A stretch of DNA of 8,755 bases from an uncultured bacterium (GTDB lineage: Bacteria; Bacteroidota; Bacteroidia; Bacteroidales; Bacteroidaceae). Position numbers and translations under genes: made by a program. Below, piece after piece: positions 1-6,701 of this stretch; positions within the stretch are counted from its first letter, which is position 1; each line of letters begins with the position of its first letter. The notes under the pieces are model-generated. The model ran no database searches. It was not told the origin of the DNA and saw only the letters and a program-made list of their open reading frames with translations. Location: assembly GCA_945788485.1 (NCBI GenBank), contig CALZMB010000085.1, positions 1 to 8,755 on the forward strand. The letters are read 5' to 3'.

Positions 1-70
1 CAATGAGGTCGTTGTACCACTGACTGTAGTTCTCTGAACGTTTTGTCAGGTCTTTTAGTTCTTTTGCCAT
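1..70 (-). CDS. proS: Prolyl-tRNA synthetase, N-terminal fragment (runs off the left edge)
   Basis: The complement of the first 70 bases opens with ATG and reads MAKELKDLTKRSENYSQWYN followed by DLI, 23 codons with no stop before the edge. This matches the remembered N-terminus of Bacteroidales proline--tRNA ligase (ProS), which begins almost identically with the KRSENYSQWYNDL motif. The enzyme is a cytoplasmic class II aminoacyl-tRNA synthetase that charges tRNA-Pro. Only the extreme N-terminus is present, so no catalytic motif can be checked. It is divergent from the DUF5103 gene and has its own Bacteroidetes-type -7 element at 103-110. The assignment rests on N-terminal similarity alone, but the stretch is distinctive. 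Confidence 0.88.
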   Translation of the reverse strand, partial: MAKELKDLTKRSENYSQWYNDLI

Positions 71-102
71 GATATTTTCGTTTGATTTGTTGTTCCAGTC
101 TG

Positions 103-110
103 CAAAATTA
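103..110 (-). promoter_or_regulatory. Putative -7 element of the proS promoter
   Basis: On the minus strand these bases read TAATTTTG followed by C, a full match to the Bacteroidetes primary sigma factor -7 consensus TAnnTTTG. It lies about 33 bp before the proS ATG, which leaves a leader of roughly 25 bases. No clear TTG -33 element is seen 19-22 bp upstream, so the call depends on the -7 box and its location. Confidence 0.5.
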
Positions 111-129
111 CAAAAAAATGTTGTAACAC

Positions 130-161
130 TTGCCTTATTACGAAAAAAAAGAGTATTTTTG
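130..161 (+). promoter_or_regulatory. Putative promoter of the T9SS-plug-like gene
   Basis: TTG at 130-132 and TATTTTTG at 154-161 are 21 bp apart, fitting the Bacteroidetes vegetative promoter layout (TTTG/TTG at -33, TAnnTTTG at -7). Transcription would begin near 167-170, giving a leader of about 60 bases before the ATG at 228. A start site here also argues against the longer reading frame that begins at 69. Confidence 0.55.
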
Positions 162-227
162 CAAAAAGAAATGCAGATATGCCTTGACCGGCAATGGCAC
201 AGACTTCATGAACACGTAAACCCTAAC

Positions 228-1472
228 ATGACACATACCATAAACAGACTTACGGCCGTATGCCTTACCAGCCTGCTGGCAGTTTGCGGCATAAGGGCAC
301 AGCAGCAGGAGATTCTGGCTGAGAACATACGCACATTACAGGTAGTGGCGGACGACAGATGGACATCACTTCCCGTCATAGACCTGAACGGAGAGGAGAG
401 GGTGAACATCTCGTTCGACGAGATGAGCCACGCCTACCGCCGCTTCTCGTACAGGATTGCACACTGCGACGCAGACTGGAGAGAGAGCGATGTCTTTGAG
501 ACTGACTATATCGACGGCTTCACAAACAATCTCACCGTCTCCTCTGACGAGCAGTCGCTGAACATGGCGACGCTTTATACGCATTACACCCTGCAGATTC
601 CGAACGACGAATGCAGACTGAAAATGTCAGGCAACTATCGTGTGACAATCACTGACGACGAGAGCGGCGAGGATGTGGCAAGAGCGTGCTTCATGGCGGT
701 GGAGAGGAAGATGGGGGTCGCGATGACTATGACGACAAACACTGACATAGACTATAACCGGGCACACCAGCAGATAGCGCTGAGCATTGCATACAGCGGT
801 GTCAACGTGACTGACCCCGACCGACAGCTATCTGTCATAACCATGCAGAACAACAGATGGAGTACGGCGAGAAAAGGCATTCGCCCGACGACACGGCGCG
901 GCGACGGCTTGGAATGGAAGCACTGCAGACAACTGATATTCCCCGCTACGAACGAATACCGCAAGTTTGAATATCTCGACCTGCATCGCAACTCTCTCGG
1001 CGTGGAACACACAGACTTTGACGGACAGGATTATCACGTATGGCTCTACACCGACACGCCACGCAAACACTACAGCTACGATGAAGATGCCGACGGGGCT
1101 TTCTACATCCGCAACACCGACAACGTCAGCAACAACACCGAGACGGAATATTTCGTCTGTCATTTCACCTACCGGTGCGAGATGCCTTTCGACGGCGACG
1201 TCTATGTAAACGGGCAATGGACCTACGATTCTCTGCTGCCGGAGTACAGGATGGAGTACGACCCGCTGCAGAAACTGTACCACTGCGCCGTCATGTTGAA
1301 GATGGGCTACTATTCTTATCAGTATGTGATGCGGAAACATGACGGCACGACTGTCACGCTGCCCGCTGACGGCAACTTCTCCGAGACACAGAACACATAC
1401 TCCTGTCTCGTCTATTATCGTCCGATAGGAGGACGGGCGGATCTGCTGTACGGCTATGCCACGATAGAATAG
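228..1472 (+). CDS. Secreted T9SS plug / DUF5103-family protein
   Basis: The protein is 414 residues from ATG 228. This start is preferred over the in-frame ATG at 69 because it places a classical signal peptide at the N-terminus: Lys/Arg-poor head, hydrophobic LTAVCLTSLLAVCG core, and likely signal peptidase I cleavage after IRA24 before QQQ. The 53 codons upstream overlap the predicted promoter and look non-coding. The mature part begins with the pattern typical of DUF5103 proteins (EILAENIRTLQVVADDRW...LPVIDLNG), then beta-rich segments with YRIAHCDADW and a C-terminal region ending YYRPIGGRADLLYGYATIE. The first domain of this family is known as the type IX secretion system plug, which closes the SprA translocon in Flavobacterium. 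The protein probably acts in the periplasm or outer membrane. It is rich in Asp and Tyr, as many Bacteroidetes exported proteins are. It is monocistronic: divergent from proS and followed by a hairpin at 1549-1591. Family assignment is by recalled similarity. A T9SS role in this organism is inference. Confidence 0.75.
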   Translation: MTHTINRLTAVCLTSLLAVCGIRAQQQEILAENIRTLQVVADDRWTSLPVIDLNGEERVNISFDEMSHAYRRFSYRIAHCDADWRESDVFETDYIDGFTNNLTVSSDEQSLNMATLYTHYTLQIPNDECRLKMSGNYRVTITDDESGEDVARACFMAVERKMGVAMTMTTNTDIDYNRAHQQIALSIAYSGVNVTDPDRQLSVITMQNNRWSTARKGIRPTTRRGDGLEWKHCRQLIFPATNEYRKFEYLDLHRNSLGVEHTDFDGQDYHVWLYTDTPRKHYSYDEDADGAFYIRNTDNVSNNTETEYFVCHFTYRCEMPFDGDVYVNGQWTYDSLLPEYRMEYDPLQKLYHCAVMLKMGYYSYQYVMRKHDGTTVTLPADGNFSETQNTYSCLVYYRPIGGRADLLYGYATIE

Positions 1473-1548
1473 CTTCTCTGCCGAGAAACGGGATGTCTCT
1501 TGTCTGACAACTCTCAGTTTCCGAAAACTCAAAATATATGAAACGGTA

Positions 1549-1600
1549 AACCGGCTATGCCCTTTTCTTAAGAATAGAGGCATAGCCGGTTGTTTTTGTT
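1549..1600. terminator. Bidirectional intrinsic terminator between convergent genes
   Basis: AACCGGCTATGCC at 1549-1561 pairs perfectly with GGCATAGCCGGTT at 1579-1591, a 13-bp stem around a 17-base loop that itself contains the palindrome TTCTTAAGAA. On the plus strand the stem is followed by a T-rich run (TGTTTTTGTTT). On the minus strand the trailing T-tract is weaker. It lies 77 bp past the DUF5103 stop and 41 bp past the stop of the PIN gene on the other strand, so it can serve both transcripts. Confidence 0.85.
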
Positions 1601-1631
1601 TCATTCGCCAAGCTTGGATATCAACAAAAGA

Positions 1632-3473
1632 TTATTCCTGCTTGGGCTGATCCTGCTTTGGCTGATCCTGCTTTGGCTGATCTGTTTTGGGCTGATCCTG
1701 CTTGGGCTGATCCTGCTTGGGCTGATCCTGCTTGGGTTTCTGCTGTTTCTTCTGCGAATTGGCAGGCTGCTTCTGGTTAGTGGCAGTCTGCTTCTGGTTG
1801 TTTTGGTTCTGTTTCTGGTTGTTTTGGTTCTGCTTCTGGTTGTTCGATGCTGGTTTCTGCTGTGTTGCAGGCTGCTTCTGTGTGTTGGCAGCCTGTTTCT
1901 GCATCACTTTCTTCTCAGCATAGCGGTCGCCGGCTCTGAAGCCTTCTTCCCATAACGCCAGGGGTTCGACAGAGCGTACTGGCATAGTCTGCGGCACATC
2001 TTCCATCCATTGTTTTCCGGCAGCCTGCTGGAGGAAATGATACTGGCGGGTGTAGGCGTCAAGGAGACGCAGGTCGTCCATGGTGATTACCATAGGCCGC
2101 AGAGGGGCATAGACCTTGTCCCACTCGCTGTCCGGGATTCCGTTTGTGCGTTGCAGGTCGTCGCACATACCCATGGTGCGGATGCCGACAGAGGCGTCGT
2201 TGGTCAGCAGGAGCACCCTTCTGCCTTGCGAGAAGAGTTCTACGCAACGGTGTATGATAGCCGGGTCGGCAAAGGAAGAGTGATGGCTTTCAGAGCCTAT
2301 CCCCTCTATTCTGAGACGATTCTCGCGCTGCTGTGAGAGTATGAGACGCTTTGCAAGCCGGGCAGCGATGTTACGGCAGACGGTCTCGTCGTTGAAGTCT
2401 GCGTCGCGCGGACTGACGGGGTCTATCATTGTTGCGAAGCGGTCAATCTCTTCGTATGTCTCCGACATCATCATGAATCTGCCGCCACGATGTTTCATCA
2501 GGCGCGAGATGAACTCCAGCTGTCTCTCGAACTGCAAGCGCGCATTATAGCGCGGGTCGGAATGTGACGAGGTGTGGCCTGTGAGAAGCTCAAGCCAGAT
2601 ATTCGTATCGCTTACGACGATGTCGTAGTTAAGTACGAGAGCCAAGGTGCCTTCTATCCATCTGAATCGCCTGGCAGATTCTTCTTGCGACAGTTGCTGT
2701 ATCTGTGCATCAGACAAGAGCAGCTGTTTCTGCGGTGCGGCACACAGTTCGACGATGTCTCTTATGAGCAATGTCGGGCACGGAGGTATGACACGCTCCT
2801 GACGGTTCTGCTCCTGACGGTTCTGCTCAGCCTTTTGCCTTGCCTCGTCAGCCTTCTGTCTGTTCTCTTCTGCCTTCTGTTTGTTTTCAGCAGGCTTCTG
2901 TCTGTTCTCCGAAGGTTTTTGTCTGTTCTCTGAAGGTTTCTCTTGTGTTTTGGGAAGAGAGGTCTGCTCATTAGGCTCCGATGTACGTGCCGGCATAGAT
3001 GCCTGGGGTTCAGGAATATCTTCTGCTTCCACTATGGCTTTGTCTTCAACCTGTGCCGTCAGAATGTCGGCCTTCTCTTGGCCGACAGGTTCAGATGTTT
3101 CAGTATGTGCCACTGTTATGGTTTCATCTGCCGGAACTTGCGGTGTGTCGGCTGGTTGGGGTGTAAGGTCCTGCGGTGTCTGCTGCGTTGTCTGCTGCGC
3201 TGCCTGATCTTCGGTTTTGGCAGACTTTGATGAAGTCTTCTTGCGGCTTTTGGCAGCCGTTGTGCTCTTTGTCGCTGATTTCGCTTTTGTGTCGTTTTTT
3301 GTTGCAGACTTGGTTTTTGTCGCGGTTTTTGTCGCAGTTTTTGTCGCGGTCTTTGTTCCGGATTTTCTCTTTGTCTTCGTACGGGTTTCAATGTCCTCGC
3401 CGTTGTTTTTTGCGGTTGGGGCATTTGTCATGCTGTCCGTACGGAGTTCGTTTTTTGTTTCTTCGTTTGTCAT
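1632..3473 (-). CDS. PIN-domain protein with long repetitive low-complexity tails
   Basis: 613 residues, last gene of the minus-strand cluster, starting 28 bp after the HAD gene stop. The only recognisable fold is a PIN-type nuclease core at about 280-470. Its likely metal-binding acidic residues are D289 (VVSDTN), E338/E341/E342 (SETYEEID), D403 (FADPAII) and D426 (LLLTNDAS), the order expected for PIN ribonucleases. Residues 1-86 are basic and rich in Lys/Thr/Ala with TATK repeats, resembling histone-H1-like tails. Residues 87-177 are Pro/Gln/Glu-rich. Residues 178-227 are a 7-residue repeat (KPSENRQ type), probably helical. Residues 525-613 are Gln/Asn/Lys-rich and end in KQDQP repeats. 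No signal peptide or membrane segment is seen. PIN domains usually cleave RNA, so an RNase acting in the nucleoid or on ribosome-associated RNA is possible, but the substrate is unknown. No antitoxin-like partner gene lies beside it, so a VapC-type toxin is unlikely. Confidence is high for the gene, moderate for PIN, and no specific function is claimed. Confidence 0.8.
   Translation of the reverse strand: MTNEETKNELRTDSMTNAPTAKNNGEDIETRTKTKRKSGTKTATKTATKTATKTKSATKNDTKAKSATKSTTAAKSRKKTSSKSAKTEDQAAQQTTQQTPQDLTPQPADTPQVPADETITVAHTETSEPVGQEKADILTAQVEDKAIVEAEDIPEPQASMPARTSEPNEQTSLPKTQEKPSENRQKPSENRQKPAENKQKAEENRQKADEARQKAEQNRQEQNRQERVIPPCPTLLIRDIVELCAAPQKQLLLSDAQIQQLSQEESARRFRWIEGTLALVLNYDIVVSDTNIWLELLTGHTSSHSDPRYNARLQFERQLEFISRLMKHRGGRFMMMSETYEEIDRFATMIDPVSPRDADFNDETVCRNIAARLAKRLILSQQRENRLRIEGIGSESHHSSFADPAIIHRCVELFSQGRRVLLLTNDASVGIRTMGMCDDLQRTNGIPDSEWDKVYAPLRPMVITMDDLRLLDAYTRQYHFLQQAAGKQWMEDVPQTMPVRSVEPLALWEEGFRAGDRYAEKKVMQKQAANTQKQPATQQKPASNNQKQNQNNQKQNQNNQKQTATNQKQPANSQKKQQKPKQDQPKQDQPKQDQPKTDQPKQDQPKQDQPKQE
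1635..1733 (-). repeat. 15-bp in-frame tandem repeat coding KQDQP units
   Basis: Six 15-bp units plus a partial one encode KQDQP at residues 581-610 and a final KQE of the PIN protein, with one variant unit (KTDQP, 596-600). Units are nearly identical at the DNA level (plus-strand core CTGATCCTGCTTGGG), differing mainly at one GG/TG position. The variant unit differs more. Because the period is a multiple of three, copy-number changes would keep the frame. Confidence 0.9.
1788..1844 (-). repeat. 21-bp in-frame repeat coding Asn/Gln/Lys-rich units
   Basis: Two complete 21-bp units (1788-1808 and 1809-1829) differ at a single base, and a third unit begins at 1830 and degrades after about 15 bases. 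They encode the NNQKQNQ pattern at residues 544-562 of the PIN protein. The low divergence points to recent duplication inside the C-terminal tail. Confidence 0.8.
2814..2942 (-). repeat. 21-bp in-frame repeat coding a heptad KPSENRQ-type array
   Basis: Residues 178-220 of the PIN protein run as seven-residue units: KPSENRQ, KPSENRQ, KPAENKQ, KAEENRQ, KADEARQ, KAEQNRQ. The DNA period is 21 bp and is best preserved at the units nearest 2942. Each unit carries Lys at the first position and a Glu/Asn-Arg/Lys-Gln end, with no hydrophobic a/d core, so a charged single helix is more likely than a classical coiled coil. Directly after it, 15-bp units code QNRQE. Confidence 0.8.
3315..3350 (-). repeat. 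12-bp in-frame repeat coding TATK units
   Basis: Three contiguous 12-bp units (plus-strand TTTTGTCGC[A/G]GT) encode TATK three times at residues 42-53 of the PIN protein. Degenerate relatives (KSATKNDTKAKSATKS) continue to about residue 70. They form the centre of a strongly basic N-terminal tail with almost no hydrophobic residues. Confidence 0.8.
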
Positions 3474-3501
3474 TGTGTTAATAATTAGATAAAGAGCAGC
3501 A

Positions 3502-4155
3502 TTATCCAGAATGTGAATCGAGGATATCCGTCACGCCGTCGTAGGTCAGCCCCACGAAGTTGTCAATGGCGTGATTGCATAGCGACGAGATGGCCTCTCG
3601 GCTGTTGTACGTGGTAAGCCCGACAGTGAAGATGCCTGCGGACATACCGGCCTGCAGTCCTGTAAAAGCATCTTCAAACACGACACACTCGTCGATGGTG
3701 CATCCGAAAGTCTCTGCTCCTTTCAGATAGCAGTCCGGATTAGGCTTGGAAGCCGCAAAATCTTCGCTGGTCAGGATACGGTCGAAGAGAGCGCAGAACT
3801 CAGGTTGTCTATTTCTGAAGACATCCATCTTCTTGATGTTAGAGCTTGTCACAATGGCACATTTCACTCCGTGGCTGCGTATGTCTCTCACGAAATCGAG
3901 TGCTCCCGGTATGATGTCGTATGTCATGCGAGCCTCCCAACGGTCGAGAGCTTCCGTTATCTCTCTCTGCCACTGTTTGTCAGGGAAATAACGCTGGAAA
4001 ATCTGCACCAGTGTAGTGCCTTTGATTGCCTGTGCAAGGTTTGGGACATCGGGACGGTATTTCTTACCGGTCTCTGCCCAGAATATTGTGTATTGATGCT
4101 CTGTATCGACCAGTGTTCCGTCGAGGTCGAACAATGCTGCTTTGAATGATTTCAT
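3502..4155 (-). CDS. HAD-superfamily hydrolase, beta-phosphoglucomutase-like subfamily
   Basis: 217 residues, the normal length for subfamily IA HAD enzymes with an alpha-helical cap. All four motifs are visible. Motif I is FDLDGT with nucleophile D10 and acid/base D12. Motif II is T103/S104 in AIVTSSN. Motif III is K137 in ASKPNPDCYL. Motif IV is E161-D162 in VVFEDAFTGLQAG. The cap region at about 16-85 carries no substrate-defining signature I can name. The VVFEDAFTGLQAGMSAG and SKPNPDCYLKGAE patterns resemble beta-phosphoglucomutase and broad sugar-phosphate phosphatases. It is expected to be cytoplasmic and Mg-dependent, acting on a phosphorylated metabolite; the substrate cannot be told from sequence. 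It lies 61 bp after the Uup-like gene, with three short direct repeats in that spacer, and 28 bp before the PIN gene. Confidence 0.88.
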   Translation of the reverse strand: MKSFKAALFDLDGTLVDTEHQYTIFWAETGKKYRPDVPNLAQAIKGTTLVQIFQRYFPDKQWQREITEALDRWEARMTYDIIPGALDFVRDIRSHGVKCAIVTSSNIKKMDVFRNRQPEFCALFDRILTSEDFAASKPNPDCYLKGAETFGCTIDECVVFEDAFTGLQAGMSAGIFTVGLTTYNSREAISSLCNHAIDNFVGLTYDGVTDILDSHSG

Positions 4156-4166
4156 TATTTATTTTT

Positions 4167-4209
4167 AGTTGACGAGTATTTCAGTTGACAAGTAAAACGA
4201 GTTGACGGG
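4167..4209 (-). repeat. Three spaced copies of a GTCAACT-type motif ahead of the HAD gene
   Basis: In the 61-bp spacer the plus strand reads AGTTGACGAG (4167-4176), AGTTGACAAG (4183-4192) and AGTTGACGGG (4200-4209), at a 16-17 bp period with A/T-rich filler. In the coding orientation these are CTCGTCAACT, CTTGTCAACT and CCCGTCAACT. The copy nearest the HAD ATG is followed by an A-rich stretch into the start codon. A related CTCGTCAAC occurs at 6658-6666 just ahead of engB. Function is unknown; a translation-leader element or a decayed tandem array are both possible. Confidence 0.6.
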
Positions 4210-4216
4210 ATAAATA

Positions 4217-5989
4217 TTATATCTCGCTCAGTTCGAGCCACCGCATTTCTTTCTCGTCGAGTTCAGCGGTGAGAGCCGGCAGTCGTTTTGAGAGTTCTGT
4301 GATACGTTCGACAGACAGGGTGCCTGAAGAGAGCAGCCGTTCTATCTCTTCTTTCTCGGCTGTCAGTCGCGGTATGTCGATGTCGAGTTGTTCAAACTCA
4401 CGTTTCTCCTTGTACGTCATCCTGCGGCGTGTGTCGTTGCGGTAGTCGCGTTTCTCGGTCTTGACGGCAGGTGTGTTTTCTTTCGGTTTGAGGCGTTCAT
4501 ACTCACGGTATTGTGAGTAGTTTCCGGGAAAATCCTGTATCTTGCCGTCGCCGTGGAAGACGAGCAGATGGTCAACAATCTTGTCCGTGAAATATCTGTC
4601 GTGCGAGACGACGATGACACATCCGGCGAAGTCCTGCAAGTATTCTTCCAGGATTTGCAGGGTCTTGATGTCGAGGTCGTTAGTGGGCTCGTCGAGGACG
4701 AGGAAATTGGGGTTCTGCATCAGCACTGTACAGAGGTAGAGTTTCCGTTTCTCCCCTCCCGAGAGTTTGCATACATAGTCGTGCTGCTGTTCAGGTGTGA
4801 AGAGGAAATGCTGGAGCAGCTGGGACGCAGTGAGTGTCCTGCCGTTAGCGAGGCGTATGAAGTCAGCGATGTCCGTCACCACGTCAATCACTTTCTTGTC
4901 GTTGCTGACGTTCAGACCTTCCTGTGAGAAATACCCGAATTTCACTGTCTGCCCTATTTCGAAGCGTCCGCTGTCGGGCTGTTCAATTCCAAGGAGTAGT
5001 TTTATGAACGTCGATTTTCCGGCTCCGTTGCTTCCTACAATACCCATTTTCTCGAAGCGTGCGAAGTTGTAGTAGAAGTCCTTGAGAATGACGAGGTCAC
5101 TGCCGTCGTTTCTCTTCCATGCCTTTGATACATACTGGCATTCGAAGATCTTCGAACCGATATACACGGTGCTTGCCTTGAGGCGTACCTGTCGTTCCTC
5201 GATGCGCTGTTTCGCCACCTTCTCGAGTTCATAGAAGGCGTCTTCACGGTATCGTGCCTTGTGTCCGCGTGCCTGTGGCTGGCGTCTCATCCAGTCGAGT
5301 TCTTTCCTGTAGAGGTTGTTTGCTGTCTGTATGGTCGCGTTGAGGTTGTCTATGCGCTCCTGCCGTTTCTCGAGATAGTAGCTGTAATTGCCTTTATATG
5401 TATATAAGGTGGTGTTGTCAAGCTCCATGATGACAGAGCAGATACGGTCGAGGAAGAATCTGTCGTGCGTGACCATGAGAATCGTCCTGTTCCCGCGTGC
5501 GAGGTAGCTCTCTAACCATTCTATCATCTCGAGGTCGAGATGGTTTGTCGGCTCGTCGAGAATGAGGAAGTCAGGCTCTGCGACGAGAACGGCAGCAAGT
5601 GCGACACGTTTCTGCTGTCCGCCGGAGAGTTGTCCGACGGGCTGTGCCGTGTCTTGTATGTGCAGCTTTGTCAGCAGCTGCATCACGCTCAGCGGGCTGT
5701 CGTGCTCTGTACAATGCGAGCGGCATGCGTCGAGGACAGACATCGACGGGTCGAAGTGCGGTGTCTGCGAGAGATATCCTATGCGCACGTTGTTGCGGTA
5801 GATGATGGCTCCGCTGTCAACGCTCTCTGTGCCGGTGAGCATGGAGAGGAGCGTTGACTTGCCTGTTCCGTTCTGGGCAATGAGCCCCACATGCTGTCCT
5901 TCAGATATTGAGAAGGAGATGTTGCGGAAGAGAGTGCGTGCACCGAAAGACTTCGACACATTCTGTACGTCAAGTATGGGGTTTGCCAT
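4217..5989 (-). CDS. uup: ABC-F ATPase, Uup-like
   Basis: 590 residues with two ATP-binding cassettes and no membrane segments, as in soluble ABC-F translation factors. Cassette 1 has Walker A AQNGTGKST (38-46), signature LSGGQ (121-125), Walker B ILDEP with E146, and H-loop H175. Cassette 2 has Walker A GSNGAGKST (319-327), LSGGE (409-413), Walker B VLDEP with E434, and H-loop H463. The interdomain linker (about 205-275) carries ELDWMRRQPQARGHKARYRE, characteristic of Uup. There is no long arm insertion in cassette 1. A charged C-terminal helix pair (about 525-590) fits the Uup coiled-coil domain. Uup proteins bind ribosomes or branched DNA and affect translation and transposon excision. Cassette 1 has Ala in place of the first Walker A Gly, as I recall from Bacteroides homologues. 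The ATG follows engB by 33 bp. Resistance-type ABC-F function is not indicated. Confidence 0.82.
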   Translation of the reverse strand: MANPILDVQNVSKSFGARTLFRNISFSISEGQHVGLIAQNGTGKSTLLSMLTGTESVDSGAIIYRNNVRIGYLSQTPHFDPSMSVLDACRSHCTEHDSPLSVMQLLTKLHIQDTAQPVGQLSGGQQKRVALAAVLVAEPDFLILDEPTNHLDLEMIEWLESYLARGNRTILMVTHDRFFLDRICSVIMELDNTTLYTYKGNYSYYLEKRQERIDNLNATIQTANNLYRKELDWMRRQPQARGHKARYREDAFYELEKVAKQRIEERQVRLKASTVYIGSKIFECQYVSKAWKRNDGSDLVILKDFYYNFARFEKMGIVGSNGAGKSTFIKLLLGIEQPDSGRFEIGQTVKFGYFSQEGLNVSNDKKVIDVVTDIADFIRLANGRTLTASQLLQHFLFTPEQQHDYVCKLSGGEKRKLYLCTVLMQNPNFLVLDEPTNDLDIKTLQILEEYLQDFAGCVIVVSHDRYFTDKIVDHLLVFHGDGKIQDFPGNYSQYREYERLKPKENTPAVKTEKRDYRNDTRRRMTYKEKREFEQLDIDIPRLTAEKEEIERLLSSGTLSVERITELSKRLPALTAELDEKEMRWLELSEI

Positions 5990-6022
5990 GCTTTTGTCTG
6001 TTAGATGGTTATCGTTGTGTTC

Positions 6023-6643
6023 TCAGCTGTTGCCTTCCTGTCCGTTGGAGATTTCGCGGTTGATGCTTTCGATGTAGTCGAGTACGTCATCCCTGCCCGT
6101 TCCGTTCTCTGCTGACGTGATGAAGAAGGGCGGGAGTTCTTCCCATCTGTCCGTCATCTTCTCCATCCATTGCGTTGCGGCGGCACGAGCCTTGGGTACA
6201 GAGAGTTTGTCGGCTTTCGTGAAGATGATGGCGAAGGGGATGCCGGATTCTCCCAGCCAGTCAATGAACTCGCGGTCTATCTGCTGAGGGTCGTGGCGTA
6301 TGTCAATAAGCACGAACGTGCATACAAGCTGTTCGCGCTGCAGGATATAGCTCGACACCATCTGCTCTATCTTCTTCTGTACGGTTTTAGAACGCTTTGC
6401 GAATCCATATCCGGGCAGATCGACAAGATACCACTCTTTGTTGATGATGAAATGGTTGATGAGTAGTGTCTTTCCGGGTGTGGAAGAGGTCTTCGCGAGA
6501 TTCTTATGCCGGCACAGCATATTGATGAGCGAAGATTTCCCGACGTTGCTTCGCCCTATGAAGGCATATTCGGGCTTGTCGTCCTTCGGGCACATCGACA
6601 CTACGGGAGAACTGATTACGTATTCTGAACTGTTTATTGTCAT
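6023..6643 (-). CDS. engB: Ribosome-assembly GTPase EngB/YihA/YsxC
   Basis: 206 residues from ATG 6643. An in-frame TTG at 6670 would add nine residues, but the ATG gives the family's usual N-terminus (MTINSSEYVISSP). The GTPase motifs are all present: G1 GRSNVGKS (30-37), G2 T55 in STPGKT, G3 DLPG (75-78), G4 TKAD (142-145) and G5 SAE (177-179). G1 has the RSNVGKSSLIN form that defines the TrmE-Era-EngA-EngB group, and the WYLVDLPGYGFAKR segment is specific to EngB. EngB acts in the cytoplasm in late assembly of the large ribosomal subunit and is essential in several bacteria. The gene sits between two ABC-F genes, 58 bp after the upstream one and 33 bp before uup, suggesting a shared transcript. 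A CTCGTCAAC motif precedes it. The match to Bacteroides YihA is strong. Confidence 0.95.
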   Translation of the reverse strand: MTINSSEYVISSPVVSMCPKDDKPEYAFIGRSNVGKSSLINMLCRHKNLAKTSSTPGKTLLINHFIINKEWYLVDLPGYGFAKRSKTVQKKIEQMVSSYILQREQLVCTFVLIDIRHDPQQIDREFIDWLGESGIPFAIIFTKADKLSVPKARAAATQWMEKMTDRWEELPPFFITSAENGTGRDDVLDYIESINREISNGQEGNS

Positions 6644-6701
6644 GATTCGTTCTTTTTGTTGACGAGGCAACTCCTATATATATAATAATGTATAATGAAG
6701 G

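Noticed and set aside
69..227. Upstream in-frame extension of the plug-like gene to ATG 69
   Set aside because: It would put 53 residues before a clear signal peptide and overlaps the predicted promoter at 130-161.
828..1604. 258-codon minus-strand frame
   Set aside because: It is antisense to the T9SS-plug-like gene, crosses the terminator hairpin, and has no recognisable domain.
1635..1850. Repeat cluster considered as a CRISPR array
   Set aside because: Units are contiguous without unique spacers and lie in-frame in a coding sequence.
1590..1955. Plus-strand frame of 121 codons giving a very hydrophobic Leu-rich protein
   Set aside because: It is the antisense reading of the KQDQP/NNQKQNQ repeats of the PIN gene; CTG/CTT-rich antisense yields runs of Leu without any membrane-protein pattern.
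1632..3473. VapC toxin of a toxin-antitoxin pair
   Set aside because: The protein is far longer than VapC, and the upstream neighbour is a HAD enzyme, not a small antitoxin.
2574..3492. Several plus-strand frames rich in Cys, Leu, Phe and Ser
   Set aside because: They are antisense to the repeat-rich 5-prime half of the PIN gene, with no family resemblance and no plausible start signal.
6675..6697. TA-rich stretch considered as an internal promoter for engB
   Set aside because: No TAnnTTTG box on the minus strand; A/T richness alone is normal for spacers here.
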